Shown: positions 9,303 through 17,441 of the stretch, piece by piece | How positions within the stretch are numbered: the stretch's first letter is position 1 | How the letters are laid out: each line of letters opens with the position of its first letter | Source: CAZEIW01 sp964512305 | Lineage (GTDB): Bacteria > Pseudomonadota > Gammaproteobacteria > Burkholderiales > Burkholderiaceae_F | Direction: 5' to 3' | NCBI GenBank assembly: GCA_964512305.1 | Contig: CAZEIW010000029.1 | Span: 1 to 24,084, forward strand | Length of the DNA stretch: 24,084 nucleotides | Notes under the pieces: generated by a model | Databases searched by the model: none | What the model was told of the DNA's origin: nothing | What the model saw: the letters and a program-made list of their open reading frames with translations, nothing else | Made by a program: the position numbers and the translations under genes

Positions 9303-10190
9303 ATGGCCGAGGCCGCGCTCACCGTCGTGCACGAGACCGAGTACCGCTACTCGACGCGGGTCGTGTTCGCCCAGCACCTCGCGCACCTCGAGCCGCCCGC
9401 CGACGACGCGCAGCAGGTCGAGGAGCACTCGATCGCGATCGAACCGGCGCCGGCGGGACAGTCGCGCAGCCTCGACACCTTCGGCAACGCGCGCTTTTTC
9501 TTCGGCCTGAGCGTGCCGCACGACACCCTGCGCGTGGTGGCCCGCACCCGGGTGCGCGTGCGCTCGCGCTTCGACGCGGTCGAGCCGGCCGCGAGCCCGC
9601 CGTGGGAATCGGTGCGCGATGCGTATCTGTACGCAGCCGGGGCTCCGTATCAACCGGCGGCCGAATTCAGCTACGCGTCGCCGTTTGTCGCGCGCGCTGC
9701 GGTGCTGCGCGACTACGCGCTCGGCTCGTTCGGCCCGTCGCGCCGCCTGCTCGAGGCGGCGATCGACCTGATGCACCGGATCCATGCCGACTTCCGGTAC
9801 CAGGCTGCCAGCACCCAGGTCTCGACGCCTCTGCTCGAGGCCTTCGCGGCGCGCACCGGCGTGTGCCAGGACTTCGCGCACGTGATGATCGGATGCCTGC
9901 GATCGCTCGGGCTGGCGGCGCGCTATGTCAGCGGCTATCTGCGGACAGAGCCTCGCCCCGGCGCCGGTCGCCTGCTGGGCGCCGACGCCTCGCATGCCTG
10001 GGTTGCCGTGCATTGCCCGCGCAACGGCTGGGTCGAGCTCGATCCGACCAACGACCTCATCCCCGCCACCGGACACGTCCGGCTTGCGATCGGGCGCGAC
10101 TACGGCGATGTGGCGCCGCTGCGCGGCGTGGTGCACGGCGGCGGCGAGCACAGCCTGCGCGTCGCGGTCAAGGTCTCCGCGCAGGCCTGA
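9303..10190 (+). CDS. Transglutaminase-like cysteine peptidase family protein (COG1305)
   Basis: A 295-residue stand-alone transglutaminase-like protein. Residues 1-85 are the bacterial transglutaminase N-terminal domain (LTVVHETEYRYSTRV), also seen in the 1105-residue protein upstream. The core has an intact triad: Cys188 (RTGVCQDFAHV), His231 (ASHAWVAVH) and Asp247 (VELDPTND). Proteins of this kind are thought to hydrolyse or transfer amide bonds; none of the exact substrates is known. The ATG is preceded by GGGGAA at a normal distance and lies 22 bases after the fused ATP-grasp gene, making it the last gene of the + strand cluster. No signal peptide is apparent. Its last 91 bases overlap the 3' end of the convergent nasA gene on the other strand, and no intrinsic terminator separates them. 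Family assignment is strong; the cellular role is inference from neighbours. Confidence 0.9.
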   Translation: MAEAALTVVHETEYRYSTRVVFAQHLAHLEPPADDAQQVEEHSIAIEPAPAGQSRSLDTFGNARFFFGLSVPHDTLRVVARTRVRVRSRFDAVEPAASPPWESVRDAYLYAAGAPYQPAAEFSYASPFVARAAVLRDYALGSFGPSRRLLEAAIDLMHRIHADFRYQAASTQVSTPLLEAFAARTGVCQDFAHVMIGCLRSLGLAARYVSGYLRTEPRPGAGRLLGADASHAWVAVHCPRNGWVELDPTNDLIPATGHVRLAIGRDYGDVAPLRGVVHGGGEHSLRVAVKVSAQA

Positions 10191-12892
10191 GCCGCCGCCA
10201 GCATTCGTTCCAGCTCCGGCACGCACGCGCCGCATCCGGTGCCGCACTTCAGCCGCGCCTGCAACGCCCCGAGGGTCCGCTCGCCGCCTTCGATGGCACT
10301 GGCGATGCGCTCGGTCGAGACGTCGTGGCAGCTGCACACGATGCGCTCCCTGACCGGCACTGCCACCGGCACCGCGGCCAGCGGCGCGAGCAGCCACCGC
10401 CGCAGCGGCGCGGCCGACTCGCCCGCGAGCACCGCCGCGCGCAGCCAGTCGGAGGCTGCCGTTTCGCCGAACAACGCGACGCCCGTCAGCCGATCGTCCT
10501 CGATCAGCGCCCGCTTGTGGATGTCGCGCCGGGCGTCGTCGTAGCGCAGCGCCTGCGCCATGATCTCTGCCGCAGTTGTCAGGGCGGCAAGCAACTCCGG
10601 CGCAGGCGCTTTCGCGGCGGCGAGCCGCAGCGTGAGCACCGGCTCGTCGCGGCCCGCCAGTGTCAGGCTCGCGTAGTCGAAGCGGTCGAGCAGGGGCGCC
10701 AGCGCGGTATCCCACTCGAGCGCCTGCTCGGCGGCGGCGGGACCGCGCGCCCGGCGCAGCAGCAGGCCCCGCCACGGCAGCGCGACGCGGCGAACCGCGA
10801 CCGCCGCGTGCTTCAGCTCGGGCTGCTTCGAGTGCGGATCGAGAACCGGTGCCAGCAGCTCGTTGACGCCTGCGTGGGACAGGCGGCGCCGACCCCAGTG
10901 CATCGGCACGAACACGTGACCGGGCTTGACGCCGGCGTCGGCGGCAAGCGGGAGCACGACGTCACCGCGGCGCGTCGACAGGCTCACCAGCTCGCCGGCC
11001 TCGAAGCCCCGCCGTTGGAGGTCGCTCGGGTGCATCGATGCCACCGGAAACTCGGCGTGGTTCATCAGCCGGGCCAGCTTGCCGGTGCGGCTCATGCCGT
11101 GCCACTGGTCGCGCAGGCGCCCGGTGTTCAGGTGCAGCGGGTAGCTCGCGTCGGTGTTCTCGGCCGTGATGCCGAGGGTGATCGGCACGAAGCGGGCGCG
11201 GGCGTCCGGCGTCGCGAAGCGGTGATCCGTATACAGGCGCGCCTGGCCGGTCGAGGCGCCCTCAGGCAGCGGCCATTGCTGCGGTCCGCCAGCATCGAGA
11301 CTCCGATAGCTCAAGCCGCCGATGTCGAGATCGCGGCCGACCGTGGTGGCGATGTGCTCGAGGAAGACCTGCTCGCTCGACGCGAAGTCGAAGCGTGGCT
11401 GCGCGCCGCGGGGGCCGAGGCGCGCGGCCAGGCGGCGCGCGCAGTCGGCGGCGATTTCCCAGTCGGCACGCGCCTCCCCGGGCGGCGGGACCGCGGCCCG
11501 CACCCGCGAGACGCGCCGTTCCGAGTTGGTCATCGTGCCGTCCTTCTCGCCCCAGGTGGCCGCCGGCAGCAGCAGGTCGGCGAACGGCGCCGTCTCGGTG
11601 TCGGCGTAGGCGTCCTGCAGCACGACCCATTCGGCGGCCTCCAGCGCCTCGCGGACGCGCGCCTGATCGGGCAGCGACTGCGCGGGGTTCGTGCAGGCGA
11701 TCCACACGGCCTTGACTTCGCCGCTGCGCAACGCCTCGAAGATCTCCACCGCGGTCCTGCCCGGCGTGGCGGGCAGCGCATCGATGCCCCAGAGTCGCGC
11801 GAGCTCGGCCCGGTGCCCGGCATCGGCGGGATCGCGATGGCCGTTCAGCAGGTTGGCCATCGCGCCCACTTCGCGCCCGCCCATGGCGTTGGGCTGACCG
11901 GTCAGCGAGAACGGCCCGCAGCCGGGACGGCCGATCTGGCCCGTCGCGAGGTGCAGATGGATCAGTGCCGCGCCGTTGTCGGACCCGTGGTGCGACTGGT
12001 TCAGGCCCTGGCACCACAGCGAAAGGGCGGCTGCGGCTTCGCCGAACGCCCTTGCCGCCTCCACGATCCGTCCCGCGTCGACGCCGCAGACCGACGCCGC
12101 CGCAGCCGGCGTCAGCTCGCGCACCGCATCGCGGGCGTGCTCGAACCCGGTGGTGTGTGCGGCGACGAAGCGGCGATCGATCAGCCCGTCCCAGATCAGC
12201 ACGTGCAGCATCGCGCCGAGCAGGATCGCGTCGGTGCCGGGCTCGATCTGCAGGTGCAGGTCGGCGGCGGCCGCGGTGTCCGTCACCCGCGGATCGATCA
12301 CGATGAGCTTGCGCCCGGGATTGGCTGCGCGCGCGTCGAGCAGGCGCCGGAACAGGATCGGGTGCGCATAAGCCGTGTTCGAGCCGGCGATCAGCACGCA
12401 ATCGGCGCGCTCGATGTCCTCGTAGCAGGCGGGCGGCGCGTCGCTGCCCAGGGTCCTTTTGTACGCCGAGACGGCCGAGGACATGCACAGGCGCGAGTTG
12501 GAATCGATGTTGTTGGTTCCGACAACGGCCCGGGCCAGCTTGTTGAAGACGTAGTAGTCCTCGGTCAGCAGCTGGCCCGAGACGTAGAACGCGACCGCGT
12601 CCGGGCCGTGCGCGTCGATGACGCCGGCCAGCCGCTGGGCCGCATGGTCGAGCGCCGCGTCCCAGCTCACGCGCCGCCGCGGTTCGCTGCGCCCGGCCCG
12701 CAGCTCGGGATAAAGGGCCCGCGTCGTGAGGGGCCGCGCCAGATGCAGCGTCGAGCCCTTGCTGCAGAGGCGGCCGAAGTTGGCCGGATGGTCCGGGTCG
12801 CCATCGACCCCGAGGATCCGATCGCCGTCGTGCTCGATCCGGACCCCGCAGCCGGTGCCGCAATAGCAGCAGACGGAACGCACCCGGGCCAT
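10100..12892 (-). CDS. nasA: Assimilatory nitrate reductase, catalytic subunit with C-terminal BFD-like domain
   Basis: A 930-residue molybdopterin oxidoreductase that reduces nitrate to nitrite in the cytoplasm. The N-terminus carries the [4Fe-4S] motif Cys8-x2-Cys11-x3-Cys15 (CCYCGTGC) and Cys43 (GRLCSKG). Body motifs include SNSRLCMSSAV, GSNTAYAHP, WCQGLNQSHHGSDN and TGQPNAMGGREVG, typical of the NasA/NarB bis-MGD family. Residues about 848-900 add a BFD-like [2Fe-2S] domain (RIVCSCHDV ... CGTGCGAC; Cys853, 855, 887, 890), common in NADH-linked assimilatory enzymes. The start chosen is the ATG at 12892, 5 bases after the nirD stop; the frame is open further upstream but would overlap nirD with non-conserved sequence. 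The last 30 or so residues (after ERMLAA) are Pro/Cys/Thr-rich, look unlike the family, and lie antisense to the transglutaminase gene. Last gene of the narK-kinase-nirBD-nasA operon. Confidence 0.95.
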   Translation of the reverse strand: MARVRSVCCYCGTGCGVRIEHDGDRILGVDGDPDHPANFGRLCSKGSTLHLARPLTTRALYPELRAGRSEPRRRVSWDAALDHAAQRLAGVIDAHGPDAVAFYVSGQLLTEDYYVFNKLARAVVGTNNIDSNSRLCMSSAVSAYKRTLGSDAPPACYEDIERADCVLIAGSNTAYAHPILFRRLLDARAANPGRKLIVIDPRVTDTAAAADLHLQIEPGTDAILLGAMLHVLIWDGLIDRRFVAAHTTGFEHARDAVRELTPAAAASVCGVDAGRIVEAARAFGEAAAALSLWCQGLNQSHHGSDNGAALIHLHLATGQIGRPGCGPFSLTGQPNAMGGREVGAMANLLNGHRDPADAGHRAELARLWGIDALPATPGRTAVEIFEALRSGEVKAVWIACTNPAQSLPDQARVREALEAAEWVVLQDAYADTETAPFADLLLPAATWGEKDGTMTNSERRVSRVRAAVPPPGEARADWEIAADCARRLAARLGPRGAQPRFDFASSEQVFLEHIATTVGRDLDIGGLSYRSLDAGGPQQWPLPEGASTGQARLYTDHRFATPDARARFVPITLGITAENTDASYPLHLNTGRLRDQWHGMSRTGKLARLMNHAEFPVASMHPSDLQRRGFEAGELVSLSTRRGDVVLPLAADAGVKPGHVFVPMHWGRRRLSHAGVNELLAPVLDPHSKQPELKHAAVAVRRVALPWRGLLLRRARGPAAAEQALEWDTALAPLLDRFDYASLTLAGRDEPVLTLRLAAAKAPAPELLAALTTAAEIMAQALRYDDARRDIHKRALIEDDRLTGVALFGETAASDWLRAAVLAGESAAPLRRWLLAPLAAVPVAVPVRERIVCSCHDVSTERIASAIEGGERTLGALQARLKCGTGCGACVPELERMLAAAQACAETLTATRRLCSPPPCTTPRSGATSP

Positions 12893-12897
12893 TGGAC

Positions 12898-13206
12898 TCA
12901 GACCCGCAGATAGACCCGGCCGTCCTCGACCCGGGCCTCGTGCCGCTGGACGCAACCCTGATCCGGGGCGACCGCCTTGCCGCTGTCGAGCTCGATCAAC
13001 CAGCCGTGCAGCGGACACGCCACCCGGTCACCGCTGACGATGCCCTGCGACAGCGGGCCGCCCCGGTGCGGGCAGCGGTCGTCGAGCGCGAAGACCCGGT
13101 CGTCGGCCGTGCGAAACACGGCCAGATCGCCGCGGGCGGTCCTGACGACCCGGCTGCCGAGGCAGGGGATGTCCTCGAGCGCGCAAAGGGGCTTCCATCC
13201 GTCCAT
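12898..13206 (-). CDS. nirD: Nitrite reductase [NAD(P)H] small subunit, Rieske-type
   Basis: The small subunit that partners NirB in reducing nitrite to ammonium. The Rieske-like pattern is plain: CPHRGGPLSQG and CPLHGWLIELDSGKAV supply two Cys and two His, so this copy keeps the [2Fe-2S] ligands that some NirD proteins lack. I chose the ATG at 13206 (MDGWKPLCALEDIP, 102 residues) because TGGAG lies 6 bases before it and the homologous N-terminus usually begins a few residues before the Trp. An ATG at 13218 and a TTG at 13224 are also in frame; the TTG would overlap the nirB stop by 4 bases and suggests translational coupling. Immediately downstream of nirB and 5 bases before nasA. Identification is firm; only the exact start is uncertain. 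Confidence 0.93.
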   Translation of the reverse strand: MDGWKPLCALEDIPCLGSRVVRTARGDLAVFRTADDRVFALDDRCPHRGGPLSQGIVSGDRVACPLHGWLIELDSGKAVAPDQGCVQRHEARVEDGRVYLRV

Positions 13207-13220
13207 CCCGTGCTCCATCG

Positions 13221-15647
13221 TCAAACCGTCAGGGCTTCGTATTCACGCTGCTCGCCCTGGACGCGCTCGACCCAGGGATCGCGAACGTCTTTCAACGCGT
13301 ACAGGAGCCGCTCGTACAGTCCGGCGGCGCCGGCGGGATCGTCGACGACGCGGCTGCGCACATAGTCGAGGCCGACCCGCTGAACGAAGTGGACGGTGCG
13401 CTCGAGGTAGAAGCCTTCCTCGCGATACAGCTGCAGGAACGCGCCGGCGACGCGCTTGACCTCGTCGTCCGATCCGACCTTGCAAAGGAAGTGGGCGACT
13501 TCCGTCTTGATGCCGCCGTTGCCGGCGATGTGGATCTCCCAGCCGGAATCGACGCCGATGACGCCCACGTCCTTGATGCCGGCCTCGGCGCAGTTGCGCG
13601 GGCAGCCGGACACCGCCAGCTTGACCTTGTGCGGCGACCACATGCCGAACAGCATCTTCTCGAGCGCCACGCCCATCGTCATCGACTGCTGGGTGCCGAA
13701 GCGGCAGTGCTCGGCACCGACACAGGTCTTCACGGTGCGGATGCTCTTGCCGTAGGCGTGCCCGGAGGGCATGCCGAGGTCTCTCCAGACCGCCGGCAGG
13801 TCGTCCTTCCGGATGCCGAGCAGGTCGATCCGCTGCCCGCCGGTGACCTTGACCGTCGGCACCTTGTACTTCTCCGCGACGTCGGCGATCCGGCGCAGCT
13901 CGTCGGGCGTCGTCAGCCCGCCCCACATGCGCGGCACCACGGAGTAGGTGCCGTCGTTCTGGATGTTCGCGTGCGCGCGCTCGTTGATGAAGCGCGACTG
14001 GGGATCGTCCACCGCCTCGTGCGGCCAGGTCGAGATCAGGTAGTAGTTGAGCGCCGGGCGGCAGGTGGCGCAGCCGTTGGGCGTGCGCCATTGCAGGTAG
14101 CGGATCGTCTGCGGGATCGAAAGCAGGCGCTCCTCGCGGATCGCCCGGCGAACGGTCCCGTGCGTGTGGTCGGTGCAGCCGCACAGGGGCTTGTCGGCCA
14201 CCGACGCGGGCTTGTAGGCGCCGCCAACCGTCGACGCCAGGATCTGTTCGACCAGGCCCGTGCAGGAGCCGCACGAGCTCGAAGCCTTGGTGTGCTTGCG
14301 GACGTCCTCCAGCGTGAACAGGCCGCGCTCGCGGATCGCCTTGACGATCGTCCCCTTGCACACGCCATTGCAGCCGCAGACCTCGGCGGTGTCGGCCAGC
14401 GCCGCGGCGTTGTGCCCACCGGCGTGGCCGACGTCGCCCAGCGAATGCTCGCCGAACATCAGGCGATCGCGCAGGTCGGAGATGGGGGCCGCGTCCTTGA
14501 TCAGGCGGAAATACCAGGCACCGTCGCCGGTGTCGCCGACCAGCACGGCGCCGACCAGCCTGTCGCCTTCGACGACCAGCTTCTTGTAGACGCCGCCCGC
14601 ACGATCGTGAAGCACGATCTGGTCCGTGCGCTGATCGCCCAGGAGATTCCCCGCCGAGAAGACGTCGATACCGGTCACCTTGAGCTTGGTCGACACGGCG
14701 GAGCCGCCGTAGCGCGCGATGCCGAAGTTGGCCAGGTGGTTGGCGCAGACCTTGGCCTGCTCGAACAGCGGTGCGACCAGTCCGTAGGCGGTGCCGCGGT
14801 GGCTGACGCATTCGCCGACGGCGTAGATCCGGGGGTCGTAGGTCTGCATCGTGTCGTTGACCACGATGCCGCGATGACAGTGGATCCGGGCCGACTCGGC
14901 AAGATGGGTGTTGGGGCGGATGCCGGCCGCCATCACGACCAGGTCGGCAGGGATCTCGACGCCGTCCTTGGTGCGGACCGCGCCGACGCGGCCGTCCTTT
15001 TCCAGCAGTGCCTCGGTCTGCTTGCCGAGCAGGAAGCGCAGGCCGCGAGCCTCGAGCATGCCCTGCAGCATGTCGGCGGCGGCTTTGTCGAGCTGCCGCT
15101 CCATGATCCAGTCCGCCAGATGCACGACGGTGACATCCATCCCGCGCAGCCTCAGGCCGTTGGCGGCTTCAAGGCCGAGCAGGCCCGCGCCGATGACGAC
15201 CGCGTGCCGGTAGGCACTGGCGGCGTCGATCATCGCCTCGGTATCGGCGATGTCGCGATACGCGATCACGCCCGGCAGGTCGGCGCCGGGAACCGGCAGC
15301 ACGAAGGGCGTCGAGCCGGTCGCCAGCAGCAGGCGGTCGTAGCCCTCCTCGGTGCCATCGTGCGCGACGACCCTGCGCGCCTTGCGATCGATCCGCGCGA
15401 CCCGCCTGCCGGCGTGCAGCCGGATTCCGTGCCGCCGGTACCAGTCGAAGTCGTTCAGCACGATGTCGGACAGCGTCATCTCGCCCGCCAGAACCGGCGA
15501 CAGCAGGATGCGGTTGTAGTTGCCGTGGGGCTCGGCCCCGAACACGGTGATCTCGTACGATTCGGGCGCAAGCTTCAGCAGTTCCTCGACGGTGCGGATG
15601 CCGGCCATGCCATTGCCGACGACGACGAGCTTCTGACGTTCCGACAT
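13221..15647 (-). CDS. nirB: Nitrite reductase [NAD(P)H] large subunit
   Basis: An 808-residue siroheme nitrite reductase that converts nitrite to ammonium with NAD(P)H. The order is: an FAD-binding Rossmann motif at the N-terminus (VVVGNGMAG, residues 8-16), a second nucleotide fold (VIGAGLLGLEAANG, near 150), two BFD-like cysteine clusters (CGCNGVCKGT and CGSCTG near 420-455; CGCTDHTHGT and CATC after 480), then the sulfite/nitrite reductase half. The siroheme/[4Fe-4S] ligands are Cys642, Cys648 (TCVGAEHCRFG), Cys682 and Cys686 (SGCPRNCAEA), with the expected spacing. The ATG at 15647 is preceded by GGAGGT at 5-6 bases; although the frame is open further 5', that stretch overlaps the kinase gene and is not conserved. 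The kinase stop lies 17 bases upstream and nirD follows directly, so all are one operon. Confidence 0.96.
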   Translation of the reverse strand: MSERQKLVVVGNGMAGIRTVEELLKLAPESYEITVFGAEPHGNYNRILLSPVLAGEMTLSDIVLNDFDWYRRHGIRLHAGRRVARIDRKARRVVAHDGTEEGYDRLLLATGSTPFVLPVPGADLPGVIAYRDIADTEAMIDAASAYRHAVVIGAGLLGLEAANGLRLRGMDVTVVHLADWIMERQLDKAAADMLQGMLEARGLRFLLGKQTEALLEKDGRVGAVRTKDGVEIPADLVVMAAGIRPNTHLAESARIHCHRGIVVNDTMQTYDPRIYAVGECVSHRGTAYGLVAPLFEQAKVCANHLANFGIARYGGSAVSTKLKVTGIDVFSAGNLLGDQRTDQIVLHDRAGGVYKKLVVEGDRLVGAVLVGDTGDGAWYFRLIKDAAPISDLRDRLMFGEHSLGDVGHAGGHNAAALADTAEVCGCNGVCKGTIVKAIRERGLFTLEDVRKHTKASSSCGSCTGLVEQILASTVGGAYKPASVADKPLCGCTDHTHGTVRRAIREERLLSIPQTIRYLQWRTPNGCATCRPALNYYLISTWPHEAVDDPQSRFINERAHANIQNDGTYSVVPRMWGGLTTPDELRRIADVAEKYKVPTVKVTGGQRIDLLGIRKDDLPAVWRDLGMPSGHAYGKSIRTVKTCVGAEHCRFGTQQSMTMGVALEKMLFGMWSPHKVKLAVSGCPRNCAEAGIKDVGVIGVDSGWEIHIAGNGGIKTEVAHFLCKVGSDDEVKRVAGAFLQLYREEGFYLERTVHFVQRVGLDYVRSRVVDDPAGAAGLYERLLYALKDVRDPWVERVQGEQREYEALTV

Positions 15648-15664
15648 CGGTACCTCCAAACGCG

Positions 15665-17428
15665 CTACTTCCATTTCAGGAGCGCGAGCAGCAGCAGGTT
15701 GGCAAGCAGCGAAGCCACCGCGATCAGCTTCAGCGCGAGGCTCGGGTTGCGTGCGGCGAGCGGCGTGCGCCGCGGGGATGCCAGCGGCCTGTGCGCGCCG
15801 CGCTCCAGCGCGAGCCGGAACTCTTCGGCGGTCTCGAAGCGTTCCGCCGGCTCGCGGGCGCAGGCCTTGGCGAGCAGCGCCTCCAGCCACGCCGGCGTGT
15901 CCGGGCGATGCCGGGTCGCGGGCACCGGCTGCCCGAAGCGCGGGTTCTGGAACGGTTCGATCTCGCCATAGGGGTACTTGCGCGTCAGCAATTCGTACAG
16001 CGTGACGCCGCAGGCGTAGAGATCGCTCGACTCGGCCGCGGGCCGGCCGGCGAACAGCTCCGGCGCCATGTACGAGGGCGTGCCCGGGTTGTTGATCTCG
16101 CGGAATTCGTCGCCGTCGCTCGCCGCGACCCCGAGATCGAGGATCGTGAGCTGGCCCTGCGGGCCCAGCTGCAGGTTGTCAGGCTTGATGTCCCGATGAA
16201 CGATGGCAAGCCGGTGCAGCGCCGCGACCCCTTTGAGCAGGCGGACCCCCAGCTCGGCCACCTCGTGCGGCGCGAAGCGATGGCCGCGCGCGAGCCGGGC
16301 TCGCAGCGTCTCGCCGGGTTGCCACGCCATCAGGTAATACAGGCGCGTGCGACGCGGGTGGCCGACCACCTGCGGAAAGCACGGCGAGGGCGCGCGCCGC
16401 GCCAGCCATTCCTCGTGCGCGAGCGCCGCGATCGCCTCACCGTCGCCGGCGTCGGGCCGCAGGGTCTTCAGGACCAGCGCGGCGCCGGGTGCCGGAGCGC
16501 AGCCGGCCGCGACATCATCGCGCGCGACCTTGTAGAGCAGCGTCACGCGCGACTCGTGCAACAGCTCGAGTACTCGCAGGCCGTCGATCTCGTGACCGGG
16601 CAACATCCGGGGCGGCAGCGGCAGCCGGTGCACCGCCGCAAGCGAGTCGCGCAGGCCGTTTTCGGCAACCGCGATCACGTCGGCCACGAGCGCGGTGCAG
16701 TCGTCCGGGGAGCCGTTCGCATGGGCCTCCCCGACGAGCGCCTCCGCCGCGGCCTCGGCGCCGCGATGACGCGCGAGCGCCTCGGCGATCCCGCGATCGC
16801 CGAGCGTCGCCCAGACGCCGTCGCTGGCGAGAACGATGCGGTCGCCCTGCCGCAGCTCGCCATCGGCATGGTCGACGGCGAGGTGCGCATCGAGGCCGAT
16901 CGCGCGGCGCAGGACGTTCGACAGCTCCGGGTGCTCCCAGGTGTGGTCTTCGGTCAGCTGCGTCAGCCGCCCATCCCTGGCCAGGTAGGCGCGCGTGTCG
17001 CCGACGTGGGCGACGTAGTAGCGCGCACCCCGCAGCACGAGCGCGGTCAGCGTGGTGGCCATGCCGGCGTTCTCGGGCGACTTGCGCGCATGGGCGAGCA
17101 GCCAACGGTTCGCCGCCTGCAGCACCGTGTCGAGCGCTTGCGCGGCGCCCCAGGTATCGGGCGTCGCGTAGTAGTCGACCAGGAGGTTGCGCACCGAAAA
17201 CTCGGCCGCTTCGCGTCCGTTCGCGTGGCCGCCGACGCCGTCGGCGATCGCGAGCAGCGCGCCCTTGGCGGCGAGCTCAGGCCCTTCCGGCGTGGTGGCA
17301 CCGGCGAAGTCCTCGTTGCGGCTGCGCCTGCCGGCGCGGGTCGAATGCGCGACCTCGACCCGCAGCGCGCCGACCGCGGCTGGACGGGGAACGCCGGTCA
17401 CCGGCTTGGAAAGGGCCGCGAGTCTCAT
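15665..17428 (-). CDS. Bifunctional PP2C phosphatase / Ser-Thr protein kinase fusion, C-terminal membrane anchor
   Basis: A 587-residue fusion. Residues about 22-255 are a PP2C-type phosphatase with the metal-binding motifs RSRNEDF (35-41), ADGVGGHANG (62-71), HVGDTRAYL, ASDGVWATL and PDDCTALV (241-248). Residues about 282-540 are a Hanks-type kinase with candidate Lys321 (LVLKTLRP), catalytic HRDIKPDN (411-418), DLG at 431-433 in place of DFG, and APE (455-457); the Gly-rich loop is weak. The C-terminus has one hydrophobic helix (LIAVASLLANLLLLALL, about 567-583) ending in LKWK, so the enzyme is probably anchored by its tail with both domains in the cytoplasm. It lies between narK and nirB with gaps of 13 and 17 bases, the same position as the kinase gene of the P. 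aeruginosa nas locus. The target is unknown; NarK or the reductases are the obvious candidates by location. Confidence 0.93.
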   Translation of the reverse strand: MRLAALSKPVTGVPRPAAVGALRVEVAHSTRAGRRSRNEDFAGATTPEGPELAAKGALLAIADGVGGHANGREAAEFSVRNLLVDYYATPDTWGAAQALDTVLQAANRWLLAHARKSPENAGMATTLTALVLRGARYYVAHVGDTRAYLARDGRLTQLTEDHTWEHPELSNVLRRAIGLDAHLAVDHADGELRQGDRIVLASDGVWATLGDRGIAEALARHRGAEAAAEALVGEAHANGSPDDCTALVADVIAVAENGLRDSLAAVHRLPLPPRMLPGHEIDGLRVLELLHESRVTLLYKVARDDVAAGCAPAPGAALVLKTLRPDAGDGEAIAALAHEEWLARRAPSPCFPQVVGHPRRTRLYYLMAWQPGETLRARLARGHRFAPHEVAELGVRLLKGVAALHRLAIVHRDIKPDNLQLGPQGQLTILDLGVAASDGDEFREINNPGTPSYMAPELFAGRPAAESSDLYACGVTLYELLTRKYPYGEIEPFQNPRFGQPVPATRHRPDTPAWLEALLAKACAREPAERFETAEEFRLALERGAHRPLASPRRTPLAARNPSLALKLIAVASLLANLLLLALLKWK

Positions 17429-17441
17429 GCCGCTTCCGGCA

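Noticed and set aside
6521..9322. A 933-codon - strand open frame opposite the ATP-grasp/alpha-E fusion
   Set aside because: Composition of a shadow frame and no family motif; the + strand gene is conserved along its length.
9602..12913. A long + strand open frame opposite nasA
   Set aside because: The protein is low-complexity (Arg, Gly, Ala, Asp) while the other strand encodes a clear nitrate reductase.
12893..13018. Upstream extension of the nasA reading frame
   Set aside because: It overlaps nirD, has no conserved sequence, and the ATG at 12892 starts directly before the iron-sulfur motif.
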